Counted from the stretch's first letter, positions 54,816-63,849 are shown. The stretch is 64,000 nt of DNA from Streptomyces sp. NRRL F-5122 (GCF_001507435.1 NZ_LMWH01000228.1:62001-126000), one strand, 5' to 3'. The notes: a model not told the origin generated them from the sequence alone. Made by a program: numbers and translations.

Positions 54816-56059
54816 CGGGGAGGCTCCCATCGCTGAGCGTCGTCGCGTAGATCGTCGAAGACCGATCCCAGGAGGTTCAACGCGCGTTGCACGTGCGGCA
54901 GTTCCAGCGGCGTGGGCGAGACGAGGCTCTGGTGGCGTTCGTCGGTGGTGCCCCCGAGGAACGGCCAGGTGGACAGACGGACACGCAATGCGGCCAGGTC
55001 GTCCCCGAAACGGTGACCGCCCGGCGCGGGCATGCCCAGCCGGGCCGTGAGGAAGTCCTCCAGCTCCTGCGAGTCGCCGACGTCCCGGGCGTCGAGCGCG
55101 GAGCGCAAGGGGCCGAGGTCCGCGTAGAGGTGGCGGCCCGCCTGCGGGGGCCGGACGAGGGCGCCCGCCGCGACGAGGGACCGGTGCGCGGCGGCGGCCA
55201 CCTGCGCGTGCAGCGCGATGCCGGTGGCGAGGCGCTCGGTGACGTCGTCGGGTTCGTCGAGGGCGTAGGCGGCCGCGGCTGCGACCGGATCGGCGACGCG
55301 GGCGCCGAGAGCGGTGAGCACATCGAGGACGCGGGCGCGCAGCCCGGCGCCGTCGGTGGTGGCCGGGAAGCGGGCGACGGCCGCGGGCCAGCCGGCCGGA
55401 AGGAACGGACCGGCGAGATCGGTGACCACCGTGATCCGGTCCGGGAGCATCTCGGCGGGGCTGAGCAGCACGGTCTCGTGCGGCCGGTGCACGCAGTCGC
55501 GCCAGGTCTCGTCGCTCACCAGATGGAGTCCTTGGCCGGCGGCGGCCTCGACGGTCTCGTGCACCACCTCGGGCGGGGCCACGGTCGCGGTCGGGTCGTC
55601 GGCGACCGCGAGCACGAGCAGGCGCGGGTCACCGCCCTCCGCACGGATCCTGCGGACGGTCTCCAGAAGTGCGTACGGATCCGGGACCCCACCGCACTCC
55701 GCGGGCGTCGGCACATGGAACACGGAGCGGCCGAGCGCCCGTATCTGGGGCGCCCACCAGGCGGGACACGGCCGCGGTACCAGTACGTCGCCGCCGAGCG
55801 CGGCGGTGACCGCCGCGAACAGGATGGGCGCGCCGGGAGCCGCGGCCACGGTGTCCGGGTCGGCCGGCAGTCCACGCCGGGCGAAGTAGCCGCAGGCGGC
55901 GTCCAGGAGGGCGTCGGTACGCCCGGCGGGGAAGGCGCCGTCGTGGTCGGCGGCTTCGGCGAGCGCGGCGGACAGGCCGGGCAGCAGGGGCAGCCCTTGA
56001 CCGGGAAGGGGCGGACCGTAACGGACGGGACCGTGCCCTTCCGGATCCGTGCGCCGCAT
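54812..56059 (-). CDS. Aminotransferase class I/II-fold protein with no lysine at all
   Basis: A 415-residue protein laid out like a fold-type I PLP aminotransferase: GAPILFAAVTAALGG, VPRPCPAWWAPQIRALGRSV, LLVLAVADDPTATVAPPEVV, SDETWRDCVHRP (the Asp that holds the pyridine nitrogen) and a late LRVRLST (the carboxylate-binding Arg). The lysine normally in SxSK is missing: the segment reads TDLAGPFLPAGWP near residue 213-225. No lysine occurs anywhere in the protein, so it cannot make the PLP Schiff base. It is either a PLP- or ligand-binding pseudoenzyme or uses other chemistry. ATG 56059 has GGAGG five bases upstream. Its stop overlaps the NAPE-PLD-like gene. Confidence 0.85.
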   Translation of the reverse strand: MRRTDPEGHGPVRYGPPLPGQGLPLLPGLSAALAEAADHDGAFPAGRTDALLDAACGYFARRGLPADPDTVAAAPGAPILFAAVTAALGGDVLVPRPCPAWWAPQIRALGRSVFHVPTPAECGGVPDPYALLETVRRIRAEGGDPRLLVLAVADDPTATVAPPEVVHETVEAAAGQGLHLVSDETWRDCVHRPHETVLLSPAEMLPDRITVVTDLAGPFLPAGWPAAVARFPATTDGAGLRARVLDVLTALGARVADPVAAAAAYALDEPDDVTERLATGIALHAQVAAAAHRSLVAAGALVRPPQAGRHLYADLGPLRSALDARDVGDSQELEDFLTARLGMPAPGGHRFGDDLAALRVRLSTWPFLGGTTDERHQSLVSPTPLELPHVQRALNLLGSVFDDLRDDAQRWEPPR

Positions 56060-56249
56060 ATGTGCCTCCACGCCGTCCCTGGTGCGGTAGCCGGTCCCCC
56101 GGGGCTCCGGCTCGCTCAGGGCCATCGACCGTGACCGTGGTCCGCGCTCATACTCCTGTTCCTCCCCGGTGCGGGGGACGCCCTCGGGGTCTGAGTACCC
56201 AGGGATCCGGAAGGTCATGGCCGTGCCTGCGAGGCGCACGGGACACGGG

Positions 56250-56864
56250 TCAGCGGTCGACGCTCGGGCCGTGGCGGCGCAGCCGGTGCGCCGCGGCCCC
56301 GAGCACGGCCGCGCTGAGCGGGCCGCCTGCGACCAGTGACGGTACGGAACCGCAGAAGGCACCGCCCATACCGGCCTGCGACCCGTGCTGGACTCCGGGG
56401 GGCGACTGTCCTTGCCCACGATCGTCGGAACCCTCCTGGCCCTGGCCTCGGGCTTGGCCGCGGTACTGCCCCGGGACCTGGGCCTGGTCCGGAGTCCGGC
56501 TCTGAGTCTGCCGCTGACCCGGGATCCGGCTCCGGAACTTGCCGCCGACCGGGATCCGGGCCGTACCGCTGTACACGACGGCGCCCGGGCTCCTGGCCTG
56601 CATGCCGCCTCCGTCGGCATAGTCGTGGCCGCCGACCCGGTCCAGCCGGCCCCTGCCCTCGTCGAAGGCGTATGAGGCGGCGTCGATGAATTCGGGCAGG
56701 GCGCCGCCGACGGCATCGCAGGACACCGAGACGGTGTCCAGTCCGCCTTGTGCGACCGTCCGCGGTGTGATGCGCGCGGCTGGGCCGGCGGACGCGGGTG
56801 CGGCTACGGCACCCGGAGCGGCACCGGCCACGGCGGCGAACGGGACATGGTCACTGCGGCGCAT
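56250..56864 (-). CDS. Secreted small-actinomycete protein with a Gln-rich insert
   Basis: A 204-residue protein. The N-terminal MRRSDHVPFAAVAGAAPGAV and TVSVSCDAVGGALPEFIDAA match a family of secreted Streptomyces proteins of unknown function, and YSGTARI is also typical. The next stretch (about residues 115-165) is replaced by a Gln/Gly/Arg/Ser-rich low-complexity run (PGQYRGQARGQGQEGSDDRG). The C-terminal helix segment (GGPLSAAVLGAAAHRLRRHG) is poor compared with the membrane anchor seen in relatives. It may be a degenerating copy. ATG 56864 has AAGGAG eight bases upstream. Confidence 0.6.
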   Translation of the reverse strand: MRRSDHVPFAAVAGAAPGAVAAPASAGPAARITPRTVAQGGLDTVSVSCDAVGGALPEFIDAASYAFDEGRGRLDRVGGHDYADGGGMQARSPGAVVYSGTARIPVGGKFRSRIPGQRQTQSRTPDQAQVPGQYRGQARGQGQEGSDDRGQGQSPPGVQHGSQAGMGGAFCGSVPSLVAGGPLSAAVLGAAAHRLRRHGPSVDR

Positions 56865-57012
56865 GCGGCGGGCTCCTTCGGCCGGGTTCCTCCGGGCACG
56901 GTGAGCGTGCCCTCGCAAGCCCATGACAGCCCGCCCGGCCGCGGCCCGCGCGCGGCCGGACCCCATTCGCGCTACCGGGGCAGCCGGGCGGGTGACGGAG
57001 GAGGACGCAGGG

Positions 57013-57058
57013 GATCCGGTCGGGTGCCCCTCGGCGGCGAGGGGCACCCGACCGGATC
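57013..57058 (-). terminator. Very strong hairpin (20-bp perfect stem) after the sigma factor gene
   Basis: Positions 57013-57032 and 57039-57058 are perfect reverse complements with a six-base loop. It is the longest perfect hairpin noted in the window. It lies about 100 bases past the sigma factor stop and before the Gln-rich gene, both on the minus strand. Confidence 0.85.
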
Positions 57059-57155
57059 AACGGCCCCGAAGAGCCACGGGGCCCTCAGCGGCGACACGAG
57101 CGCGAGGACGACGTGATGTCCCGTCACCTTCGCGCTCGCTCCCGGTCCACGGACG

Positions 57156-57950
57156 TCAGGCGGCGTCCCTCATGACCTGTTCCCGGAGCTGGTTGCAGCA
57201 GCGGCTGATCAGCCGGGACACGTGCATCTGGGAGATGCCGAGGCGCTCGGCGATGACGCTCTGGGTCATGTCGTCGAAGAAGCGCATGTAGAGGATGGCG
57301 CGTTCGCGTTCGGGCAGGGCCTGCAGCCGGGGCTTGACGGCCTCGCGGTCGACGACGGTGTCCAGCGCGGGGTCGGGCGAACCGAGGGAGTCGCCGAGCG
57401 AGTAGCCGTCCTCGCTGCCCGGCAGTTCGGCGTCCAACGAGAGCGCCGTGAAACTCTCCAGGGCCTCCAGTCCGACCAGCACGTCCTCCTCGCTCATGTT
57501 CGCGTGCTCGGCGATCTCGGCGACGGTGGGCCTTCGGCCGGAGATGGTCTGTGACAGGTCCTGATTCGCGAACCTCACTCGATTGCGCAGGTCCTGAACG
57601 CGGCGCGGCACGTGCAGGGTCCACATGTGGTCGCGGAAGTGACGCTTGATCTCACCGGTCACGGTGGGCACGGCATAGCTCTCGAAGGCATGACCGCGCT
57701 CGGGGTCGTAGCGGTCGACGGCCTTGACCAGGCCGAGCGCCGCGACCTGGCGCAGGTCCTCGTAGCTCTCGCCGCGACTGCGGAAGCGTCCCGCGAGCCG
57801 TTCGGCCATGGGGAGCCAGGCCTCGACGATCTGGTCGCGGAGCACGTCGCGCTCCGGGCCCGGGGAGAGCGTGGCGAGCCTGCGGAAGGCCTCAGCAGTG
57901 TCCGGGGCGTCGTCATGGGGATGGTGCTTCACGCTCGCGCGGTTCGGCAT
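57156..57950 (-). CDS. RNA polymerase sigma factor, SigB/SigF/SigG family
   Basis: A 264-residue sigma factor of the stress/sporulation type. Region 2 has YEDLRQVAALGLVKAVDRYD and HAFESYAVPTVTGEIKRHFR, and WTLHVPRRVQDLRNRV follows. Region 3 has RRPTVAEIAEHANMSEEDVL. Region 4 ends ERAILYMRFFDDMTQSVIAE with HTH RLGISQMHVSRLISRC. Such factors are held by anti-sigma kinases and released by anti-anti-sigma proteins. No anti-sigma pair is adjacent, but a SpoIIE-type protein is encoded directly upstream on the same strand. ATG 57950 is chosen; TTG 57962 is an alternative. Confidence 0.92.
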   Translation of the reverse strand: MPNRASVKHHPHDDAPDTAEAFRRLATLSPGPERDVLRDQIVEAWLPMAERLAGRFRSRGESYEDLRQVAALGLVKAVDRYDPERGHAFESYAVPTVTGEIKRHFRDHMWTLHVPRRVQDLRNRVRFANQDLSQTISGRRPTVAEIAEHANMSEEDVLVGLEALESFTALSLDAELPGSEDGYSLGDSLGSPDPALDTVVDREAVKPRLQALPERERAILYMRFFDDMTQSVIAERLGISQMHVSRLISRCCNQLREQVMRDAA

Positions 57951-58088
57951 GGTGGGTCGCAACTCCCTTTACTGGTGCCTGGGGTGGACAGTCACCGTGG
58001 GAGGGGCACCCGGGCCGGACGGGCACACCCGTGGCGGGTCTCGATCACTCCCACGGACGTGCCTCCTGTCCGAAGCACTGAACTCCGC

Positions 58089-58113
58089 CTGCCCTGACCC
58101 CTGGACGGCAAAC
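58089..58113 (-). promoter_or_regulatory. Possible SigB-type promoter of the sigma factor gene
   Basis: On the minus strand GTTT, 15 bases, then GGGCAG, resembling the SigB consensus GNNT-N14/16-GGGTAT/C with a weak -10. It lies about 140 bases upstream of the sigma factor gene, so the sigma factor could drive itself. Confidence 0.25.
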
Positions 58114-58222
58114 ACCCGAATGCGGGAGAGGACGACCGAGCCCCTGTGAAGGGCGCGACCGGACGGCGCCCGACGTCCCCGTTCGCACGGCAGGCGCCTC
58201 GTCGAGTCGCAGAAGTCACCGC

Positions 58223-60493
58223 TCAGGTCGCGCCGACGGTCTGCTGCGCCCAGACGGTCTTCTCGTCCGCGTAGTAGCGGGTCCCCCAGTTGTCGGCGAG
58301 GTTGGCGATGATGAACAGCCCCCGGCCGTTCTCGTCGATCGTGCGGGCGTGCTTGAGGTGCGGGGCGCTGGACGCGGTGTCGCTGACCTCGCAGGTCAGC
58401 TGACGGTCCAGAATGAGGCGCAGCCGGATGGGCGGGGCGCCGTAGCGGACCGCGTTGCCGACGAGTTCGCTGGCGATGAGCTCGGTGGTGAAGGAGGTCT
58501 CTTCGTCGATCTTCCAGGTCTCCAGCTGGCGGCGGACGGCCGCACGCGCGAGCGGTGCCGCTCTGGGTTCGGCCGGCAGGGGGCAGGTGAGCACCTGGTC
58601 CGCGGGCAGCGCTTCGATGCGCGCCAGCAGGACCATCTTCTCCTTGTCGTTCGCGTCCCGGAGCGCATAGGCGAGTGCGTCGCACAGGTCGCCCAGGGGC
58701 CGGCGCGCGCCCGTCTCGAGGAGTGGGCCCAGGGGCACGGGAAGGTCCTCGTTGATCATCGCGAGGGTGCTGCCCGGGGGGAGGGAGACCGCGGTGGCCG
58801 GGAACGGCGCGCTGCCCTTGCCGGCGAGCACAGGGCCTGCCGGTACGCACATCGTGGCCGCGCTGCCGTCCGGAAGCACCGCGAAGGGCTTCGGGTGCCC
58901 CGCACGCACGATGGCGCACTTTTGTTCGACCGAGTCATAGACCACGATCAGGCAACCCGCGGCGAGCGGCACACGGTGCAGGGGGTCGCCGCTGGGCAGT
59001 GCCTCCCGCTCCTCGGCCAGACGGGCGGCGGTGTCGCTCAGCCGTGCCATCAGTTCGTCCGGTTCGAGGTCCAGGGCGGCCAGGGAGTGGAGAGCGGTCC
59101 TCAGCTGCCCCATGGTGGTCGCGGTGTCCATTCCGCGTCCGGACACATCGCCGAGGATGAGTGCCGTCCGCGCCCCCGCGAGTTCGATCACGTCGAACCA
59201 AGCGCCCCCGCCCCCCGGCCCGGGAATGTGCAGATGGGAGATCGCCACCGTGGACGGTGTCGCCGGCTGCTGCGGGAGCAGTCTGCGCTTGACAGTGGCG
59301 GCGATGGTCCGCTCCCGGGTGTAGCGGCGGGCGTTCTCGATGCACAGCGCGGCATGCGCACAGATGTCGGACGCCAGTGCGACGTCCGCTTCGTCGAACG
59401 GGTCCTCGTCCCGGTAGCGGTAGAAGCTCACCGCCCCGAGCGCCTCGCCCCGCACGGACAGCGGAGCGACGATCAAGGAGTGGGCGCAGGAACGCTGGAT
59501 GGACTCCGCTCGGGCCGGGTCCGCCTCGAGCCAAATGCTGTCCGGCTCCACGGGCACGAGCCGCGGCCGCAGATCGGTCAGGACCCGCGAGAAGGGGGTG
59601 CCGTACGGCAGCTTCCGCACCTCGCCCACCGGATACGCCGACCGCAGCCCCCGGAAGGCGGCCCGGCGCAGGGGTATGTCCCGGTCGACCGGAGCCAGCG
59701 GCGGCTCCTCGCCGCGCACCACGTCCTCGATCACCTCGACCACCACGATCCCGGAGAACGCCGGTACGACCGCGTCGGCCAGTTCCTCGCAGACGGCCAC
59801 GACCTCCAACCGCTCCCCCACGCATCCGCGCACATGCTCCAGCGTTTCCAGGCGTTGCAGGGCCCGCTCACGTTCGGTGACGTCCACGGTGGACACGATC
59901 AGCCCCAGAACCTCCCCGCACTCGCTCTCCAGCCGGGCGTAGGACACCGAGTAGACCCGGGGCCTGCGGCCGACGGCCCCCATCAGGGAGCGCACCAGCC
60001 GATCGAGCGCCGGCCTGCCGCTCGCCAGGACCTCTCGGGCCGTCTCCTCCTCCTTCTCGGGTGCCATGAGCCGGAACGCCTCGCCGAACACCCGGCCCAC
60101 CAGTGATTCGGCAGGGACGTCACGCAGTCCGCGTGTCGCCGTGTTGACGCGCACGATGCGCAGCCGGTCGTCCAGGACATGCAGGCCCACGGGCGACTGG
60201 GTGAACATCGCCCGCAGGATCGCCAGATCCTGCTTGGAGACGGCGCCGGCGGCCGCACGAACCTCCCACACCTTCGAGGAGCCGGCCGGCACCGACCTCA
60301 CCAGCATCGAGTCCGCGCCCCCGCAGCCGGGCCGGTGTCGTTCGCCCTCGGCGACGGCCCCGTCCAAGAGGGCACCGACGGAACGGCCGGCCACGTCCGC
60401 CGCGTCCCATCCGAACAGCTCACAGGCCAGCGGAGAGCACTCGATCACCCGCCCGGCGTCATCGATTCGCATGAGCATGTCACTGCCTGTCAT
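58223..60493 (-). CDS. PAS-GAF-SpoIIE-HATPase protein with lost phosphatase metal ligands
   Basis: A 756-residue cytoplasmic protein: a PAS region near residues 1-70, a second PAS near 93-200 (FTQSPVGLHVLDDRLRIVRV), a GAF near 215-385, a SpoIIE domain near 400-620 and an anti-sigma-type HATPase near 640-750 (SELVGNAVRYG, DENGRGLFIIANLADNWGTR). In the phosphatase part, GGDW is GGAW (Asp to Ala431), the usual TDGL reads NEDL (581-584), and the terminal DD reads KE (617-618). GDVSGRG is kept. Phosphatase activity is therefore doubtful while the kinase fold looks intact. It lies upstream of the sigma factor gene and may act as its anti-sigma or partner switch. Confidence 0.87.
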   Translation of the reverse strand: MTGSDMLMRIDDAGRVIECSPLACELFGWDAADVAGRSVGALLDGAVAEGERHRPGCGGADSMLVRSVPAGSSKVWEVRAAAGAVSKQDLAILRAMFTQSPVGLHVLDDRLRIVRVNTATRGLRDVPAESLVGRVFGEAFRLMAPEKEEETAREVLASGRPALDRLVRSLMGAVGRRPRVYSVSYARLESECGEVLGLIVSTVDVTERERALQRLETLEHVRGCVGERLEVVAVCEELADAVVPAFSGIVVVEVIEDVVRGEEPPLAPVDRDIPLRRAAFRGLRSAYPVGEVRKLPYGTPFSRVLTDLRPRLVPVEPDSIWLEADPARAESIQRSCAHSLIVAPLSVRGEALGAVSFYRYRDEDPFDEADVALASDICAHAALCIENARRYTRERTIAATVKRRLLPQQPATPSTVAISHLHIPGPGGGGAWFDVIELAGARTALILGDVSGRGMDTATTMGQLRTALHSLAALDLEPDELMARLSDTAARLAEEREALPSGDPLHRVPLAAGCLIVVYDSVEQKCAIVRAGHPKPFAVLPDGSAATMCVPAGPVLAGKGSAPFPATAVSLPPGSTLAMINEDLPVPLGPLLETGARRPLGDLCDALAYALRDANDKEKMVLLARIEALPADQVLTCPLPAEPRAAPLARAAVRRQLETWKIDEETSFTTELIASELVGNAVRYGAPPIRLRLILDRQLTCEVSDTASSAPHLKHARTIDENGRGLFIIANLADNWGTRYYADEKTVWAQQTVGAT

Positions 60494-60678
60494 GGCACCA
60501 CACACCTCCGTCCCACCGGCACGTGGACCGCAGGGCCGCTCAGCCGCGATCGGCCGTCGAACGACGCAACGCACCCACCTCCCCATAGTGGGATCCGCAC
60601 GCGGGCCACCGCCAGCAGAAGCGGGCGTCCGCCGGCGCCCGGCCGCCTCGGGGGCGGCGAGGGCCGCGGCTCCCTCCG

Positions 60679-61518
60679 TCAGGCCGCGGACGGCTCGTCG
60701 ATGGACAGGGCGACGTCCCGCCAGGCGGCCAGCACGTCCCCCGTCGCGGCCAGCTTGGCCTCGACGTCGTGGACGGTGGCGGCGCCGAGAGGGAGGCGGA
60801 TCGGCAGCGACGGGCCCCGAACCGCGGTGATCACCGCCCGGGCGGCCTTGACCGGGTCGCCCGCCTGGGCGTGGTTGGTGTCGTCGGCCCAGGTCCTCGA
60901 GGCACCGGAGCTCGCCGCGTAGTCGCCGATGACGCCGGCGGCGCGATGCAGCGAGGAGCCGTCCAGGAAGTCCGTACGCAGCGGTCCGGGCTCGACGGCA
61001 CTGACCTTGATGCCCAGGGGAGCGAGCTCCAGAGCCATCGCCTCGGTGAGGCCTTCGACCGCGAACTTGGTGGCGCAGTACAGACCCCAGCCGGCCCAGC
61101 CCACGAAGCCGCCGACGGAGCTGATGTTCAGGACCGTTCCACTGCGGCCGGCGCGCATGACCGGCAGTACGGCGCGGGTGACGGTCAGCAGGCCGAAGAC
61201 ATTGGTGTCGAAGACACTGCGCGCCTCGGCGTCGGAGGTCTCCTCCACGGCTCCGACCAGCCCCCGTCCGGCATTGTTGACCAGCACGTCGATCCGGTCG
61301 AAGCGGTGCAGCGCGGCGGCCACCGCCGCCTCGGCCTGCTCGGGGTCGTTCACGTCGAGAGGCACGGCCAGCAACCGCTCCGGGTGCCCCGGCAGGGCGT
61401 CGGTCACGGCCCGCGGGTTGCGGGCGGCGGCCACGACGTTGTCACCGTCCGCCAGGACCTGGCGGACGATCTCCAGTCCGAAGCCGCGGGAGGCGCCGGT
61501 GATGAACCACGTACGCAT
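60679..61518 (-). CDS. Short-chain dehydrogenase/reductase
   Basis: A 279-residue classical SDR with complete signatures: cofactor site FITGASRGFGLEIVRQVLAD, LVNNAGRGLVGAVEE, Ser in LNISSVGGFVGWAG and YCATK with VEGLTEAMALELAPLGI. The substrate is unknown. It is divergent from an XRE-family regulator 178 bases away, which may control it. Confidence 0.92.
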   Translation of the reverse strand: MRTWFITGASRGFGLEIVRQVLADGDNVVAAARNPRAVTDALPGHPERLLAVPLDVNDPEQAEAAVAAALHRFDRIDVLVNNAGRGLVGAVEETSDAEARSVFDTNVFGLLTVTRAVLPVMRAGRSGTVLNISSVGGFVGWAGWGLYCATKFAVEGLTEAMALELAPLGIKVSAVEPGPLRTDFLDGSSLHRAAGVIGDYAASSGASRTWADDTNHAQAGDPVKAARAVITAVRGPSLPIRLPLGAATVHDVEAKLAATGDVLAAWRDVALSIDEPSAA

Positions 61519-61696
61519 GAAAGAGACTCCATGAGGGGGGTGAGGATCCGGTCGCTGCCACGACCGGAGCGGACCCTCCCCATACGACCGGAGACCGGGG
61601 CGGTGTCCCAGCGGTTGTCGGGCTCCGGTGTTCCTGGTTCCGGCAGACCCCCCTTCGCCCTGGCAGGCCGATCACCGGCTGCCGATACTTGAGGAC

Positions 61697-62644
61697 ATGG
61701 CCGAGCACACCGAGTTGCGCGAGTTCCTCAGGTCCCGCAGGGCTCGCCTGACGCCTCCGGACGTAGGGCTTCCCTGGCACATGGACGGGCGCCGGGTGGC
61801 CGGGCTGCGCAGGGAGGAGATCGCCGTACTGGCCGGGGTGAGCGTGGACTACTACACGCGGCTCGAACAGGGTCGGGCGCGTAACGTCTCCGACCAGGTC
61901 CTCGCCGCGGTGGCCGCCGCGCTCCGGCTCGACGGGCTGGAGCGGCAGCACCTGTTCGACCTGGTCAGGGCCGACGCGGGCCGCCCCGACCGGACCGCCG
62001 CCGCGCCGCCCGCACGGGCGCCCAGGGCCCGTTCCGGGCTGCACGAGCTGCTGCGGTCCCTGGATCCGACACCCGCCGTGCTGCACGGACCGCGCCTGGA
62101 GGTCGTCGGCATCAACCGGATGGGCAAGGCCCTCCTCGACGACTTCGAGGCCATGCCGGCGGCCGAGCGCAACATGGCCCGCTGGATGTTCCTCGACCCC
62201 AGGGCCCGGGAGGTCTATCCCGACTGGGGGGAGATCGCCGAGCAGACCGTGGCCATCCTCCGCGTGGCCGCGGGCCGCAGCACCTCGGACCCGGCCCTGG
62301 CCTCCCTGGTCGGAGAACTGAGCACCCGATCGGAGGAGTTCGCTCGCTACTGGGCCAACTACCGCGTCTTCCAGCACACGCACGGCACAAAGCGTTTCCG
62401 TCATCCGGCCGTCGGTGACATGACACTCAGGTACGAGACACTGCACACCCCCACCGAGGCGGATCTGTATCTCACCCTCTACCTCGCGGCCGCGGGTTCA
62501 CCGTCCGAGGAGAAGCTCCACATCCTCTCCAGCTGGGCGGCGGCGCCCGCCACCCGGAGCGCCACCGCGGGCGGGGACACCCCGGCGGGGGACGCGGCGT
62601 CCCGTGGCCCCTCGTTCCGTTCCGGCCCGCCCGAGGCGCGCTGA
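61697..62644 (+). CDS. XRE family regulator with MmyB-like domain
   Basis: A 315-residue regulator. The HTH is near residues 5-75 (TELREFLRSRRARLTPPDVG, RRVAGLRREEIAVLAGVS, DYYTRLEQGRARNVSDQVL). The MmyB-like part has DPTPAVLHGPRLEVVGINRM and YETLHTPTEADLYLTLYLAA. This family commonly regulates a neighbouring oxidoreductase, as with the divergent SDR here. ATG 61697 has GAGG close upstream. Confidence 0.9.
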   Translation: MAEHTELREFLRSRRARLTPPDVGLPWHMDGRRVAGLRREEIAVLAGVSVDYYTRLEQGRARNVSDQVLAAVAAALRLDGLERQHLFDLVRADAGRPDRTAAAPPARAPRARSGLHELLRSLDPTPAVLHGPRLEVVGINRMGKALLDDFEAMPAAERNMARWMFLDPRAREVYPDWGEIAEQTVAILRVAAGRSTSDPALASLVGELSTRSEEFARYWANYRVFQHTHGTKRFRHPAVGDMTLRYETLHTPTEADLYLTLYLAAAGSPSEEKLHILSSWAAAPATRSATAGGDTPAGDAASRGPSFRSGPPEAR

Positions 62645-62776
62645 TCAGCTCTTCCCCCGCGATCGCGGGCCGTGCGCGTCCCTTCCCACCACCCGGTTCG
62701 GCCATCCGGCTTTCCTCCGTGTCGATCGCGGCCCACCGGGTACGCGAGGGTCCACCCCGAAGATCTGGAGGGAGTC

Positions 62777-63151
62777 ATGCAGCGAGGCAGTGACCGCCTG
62801 AGCGTCCACCGTGACGACGAGATGAAGCACGAATTGCAGGGCCTGCTGCGGTCCGGTCACCCGACCAGGACCGAGGAGTGGTACGACCCCGAACCGGTCG
62901 CCGACGACGACCCGGCGGTCTGGCGCGGAGCGGTGGTGCCCGGCGACTCACGGACGGCCCTGGAGGCCGCCCGCCTGGAGTTGGCCCGGTATCTCGGACG
63001 CGGCAACTTCCCGGCGACGCCGAGCCATCTGGCCCGCGTCCTGCGGAGCAAGAACGCGCCCGACCCCCTGCTCGAGGCGGTGGAGCGGCTCCCCCGCCCG
63101 GCCCGCTACGCCAACGCCGAGGCGCTCGCGGAAGCCGTCGCGCGCAGCTAG
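62777..63151 (+). CDS. DUF2795 family small protein
   Basis: A 124-residue acidic/basic mixed protein. The C-terminal part (ARLELARYLGRGNFPATPSH through LLEAVERLPRPARYANAEAL) matches the DUF2795 fold, small helical proteins common in actinomycetes and of unknown function. ATG 62777 follows GGAGGGAG. A perfect hairpin closes its transcript. Confidence 0.8.
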   Translation: MQRGSDRLSVHRDDEMKHELQGLLRSGHPTRTEEWYDPEPVADDDPAVWRGAVVPGDSRTALEAARLELARYLGRGNFPATPSHLARVLRSKNAPDPLLEAVERLPRPARYANAEALAEAVARS

Positions 63152-63182
63152 CCGGCCGTGCGGGAGGCATGGACGTCCGGCC

Positions 63183-63224
63183 CAGGGGTACTGCGGGCGT
63201 CGCTGCGCCGCAGCAGTACCCCTG
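63183..63224 (+). terminator. Terminator after the DUF2795 gene
   Basis: CAGGGGTACTGC and GCAGTACCCCTG form a perfect 12-bp stem around an 18-base loop, about 30 bases past the DUF2795 stop and before the PfpI-like gene. Confidence 0.7.
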
Positions 63225-63318
63225 CCGGCCGGCGCCGGCCGCCGCGACGGGCCGCCCGAGGGCCGCGCGCGACGGCGCCACCCGGCACGCGCAAGCAGAG
63301 AAAGGACGAGTGACCGTC

Positions 63319-63849
63319 ATGCGTATCGCGTTCCTGACCGCGCCCGAAGGCGTCGAGCAGGTGGAACTCACCGATCCCTGGCAGGCCCTGACCGAAGCCG
63401 GCCACGAACCGGTTCTGGTGTCGACGAGGACGGGCCACATCCAGGCGTTCGATCACCTGGACAAGGCGGACACATTCCCGGTGGACGCGGTGGTCGGCCA
63501 GGTGCAGGCCGAGTCCTTCGACGGGCTGGTACTGCCCGGAGGCGTGGCCAACCCCGACTTCCTGCGGACGGACGAACGGGCCGTGGAGTTCGTGCGCTCC
63601 TTCTTCGCCCAGGGGCGTCCGGTGGCGGCGATCTGCCATGCGCCGTGGACGCTGGTCGAGGCCGATGTCGTGGGGGGCCGCACCCTGACGTCATGGCCCA
63701 GCCTGCGCACCGACATCACCAACGCGGGCGGCACCTGGGTGGACGAGCAGGTGAGGGTCGACCAGGGCGTCAACAAGCTCATCACCAGCCGCAAGCCGGC
63801 CGATCTCAAGGCGTTCGACGAGGCCATACTGACCGAGTTCGCTGCGTAA
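63319..63849 (+). CDS. DJ-1/PfpI family protein
   Basis: A 176-residue protein of the DJ-1/PfpI superfamily. The nucleophile elbow is PVAAICHAPWTLVEA (Cys followed by His), with LVLPGGVANPDFLRTDE before it. Members are general stress proteins or deglycase-like/peptidase-like enzymes; the exact reaction is debated. ATG 63319 is chosen; GTG 63310 in the same frame is possible. The remaining 150 bases of the window show no gene. Confidence 0.9.
   Translation: MRIAFLTAPEGVEQVELTDPWQALTEAGHEPVLVSTRTGHIQAFDHLDKADTFPVDAVVGQVQAESFDGLVLPGGVANPDFLRTDERAVEFVRSFFAQGRPVAAICHAPWTLVEADVVGGRTLTSWPSLRTDITNAGGTWVDEQVRVDQGVNKLITSRKPADLKAFDEAILTEFAA

Noticed and set aside
62878..63318. N-terminal extension of the PfpI-like protein
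   Set aside because: It overlaps the DUF2795 gene and runs through a terminator hairpin.
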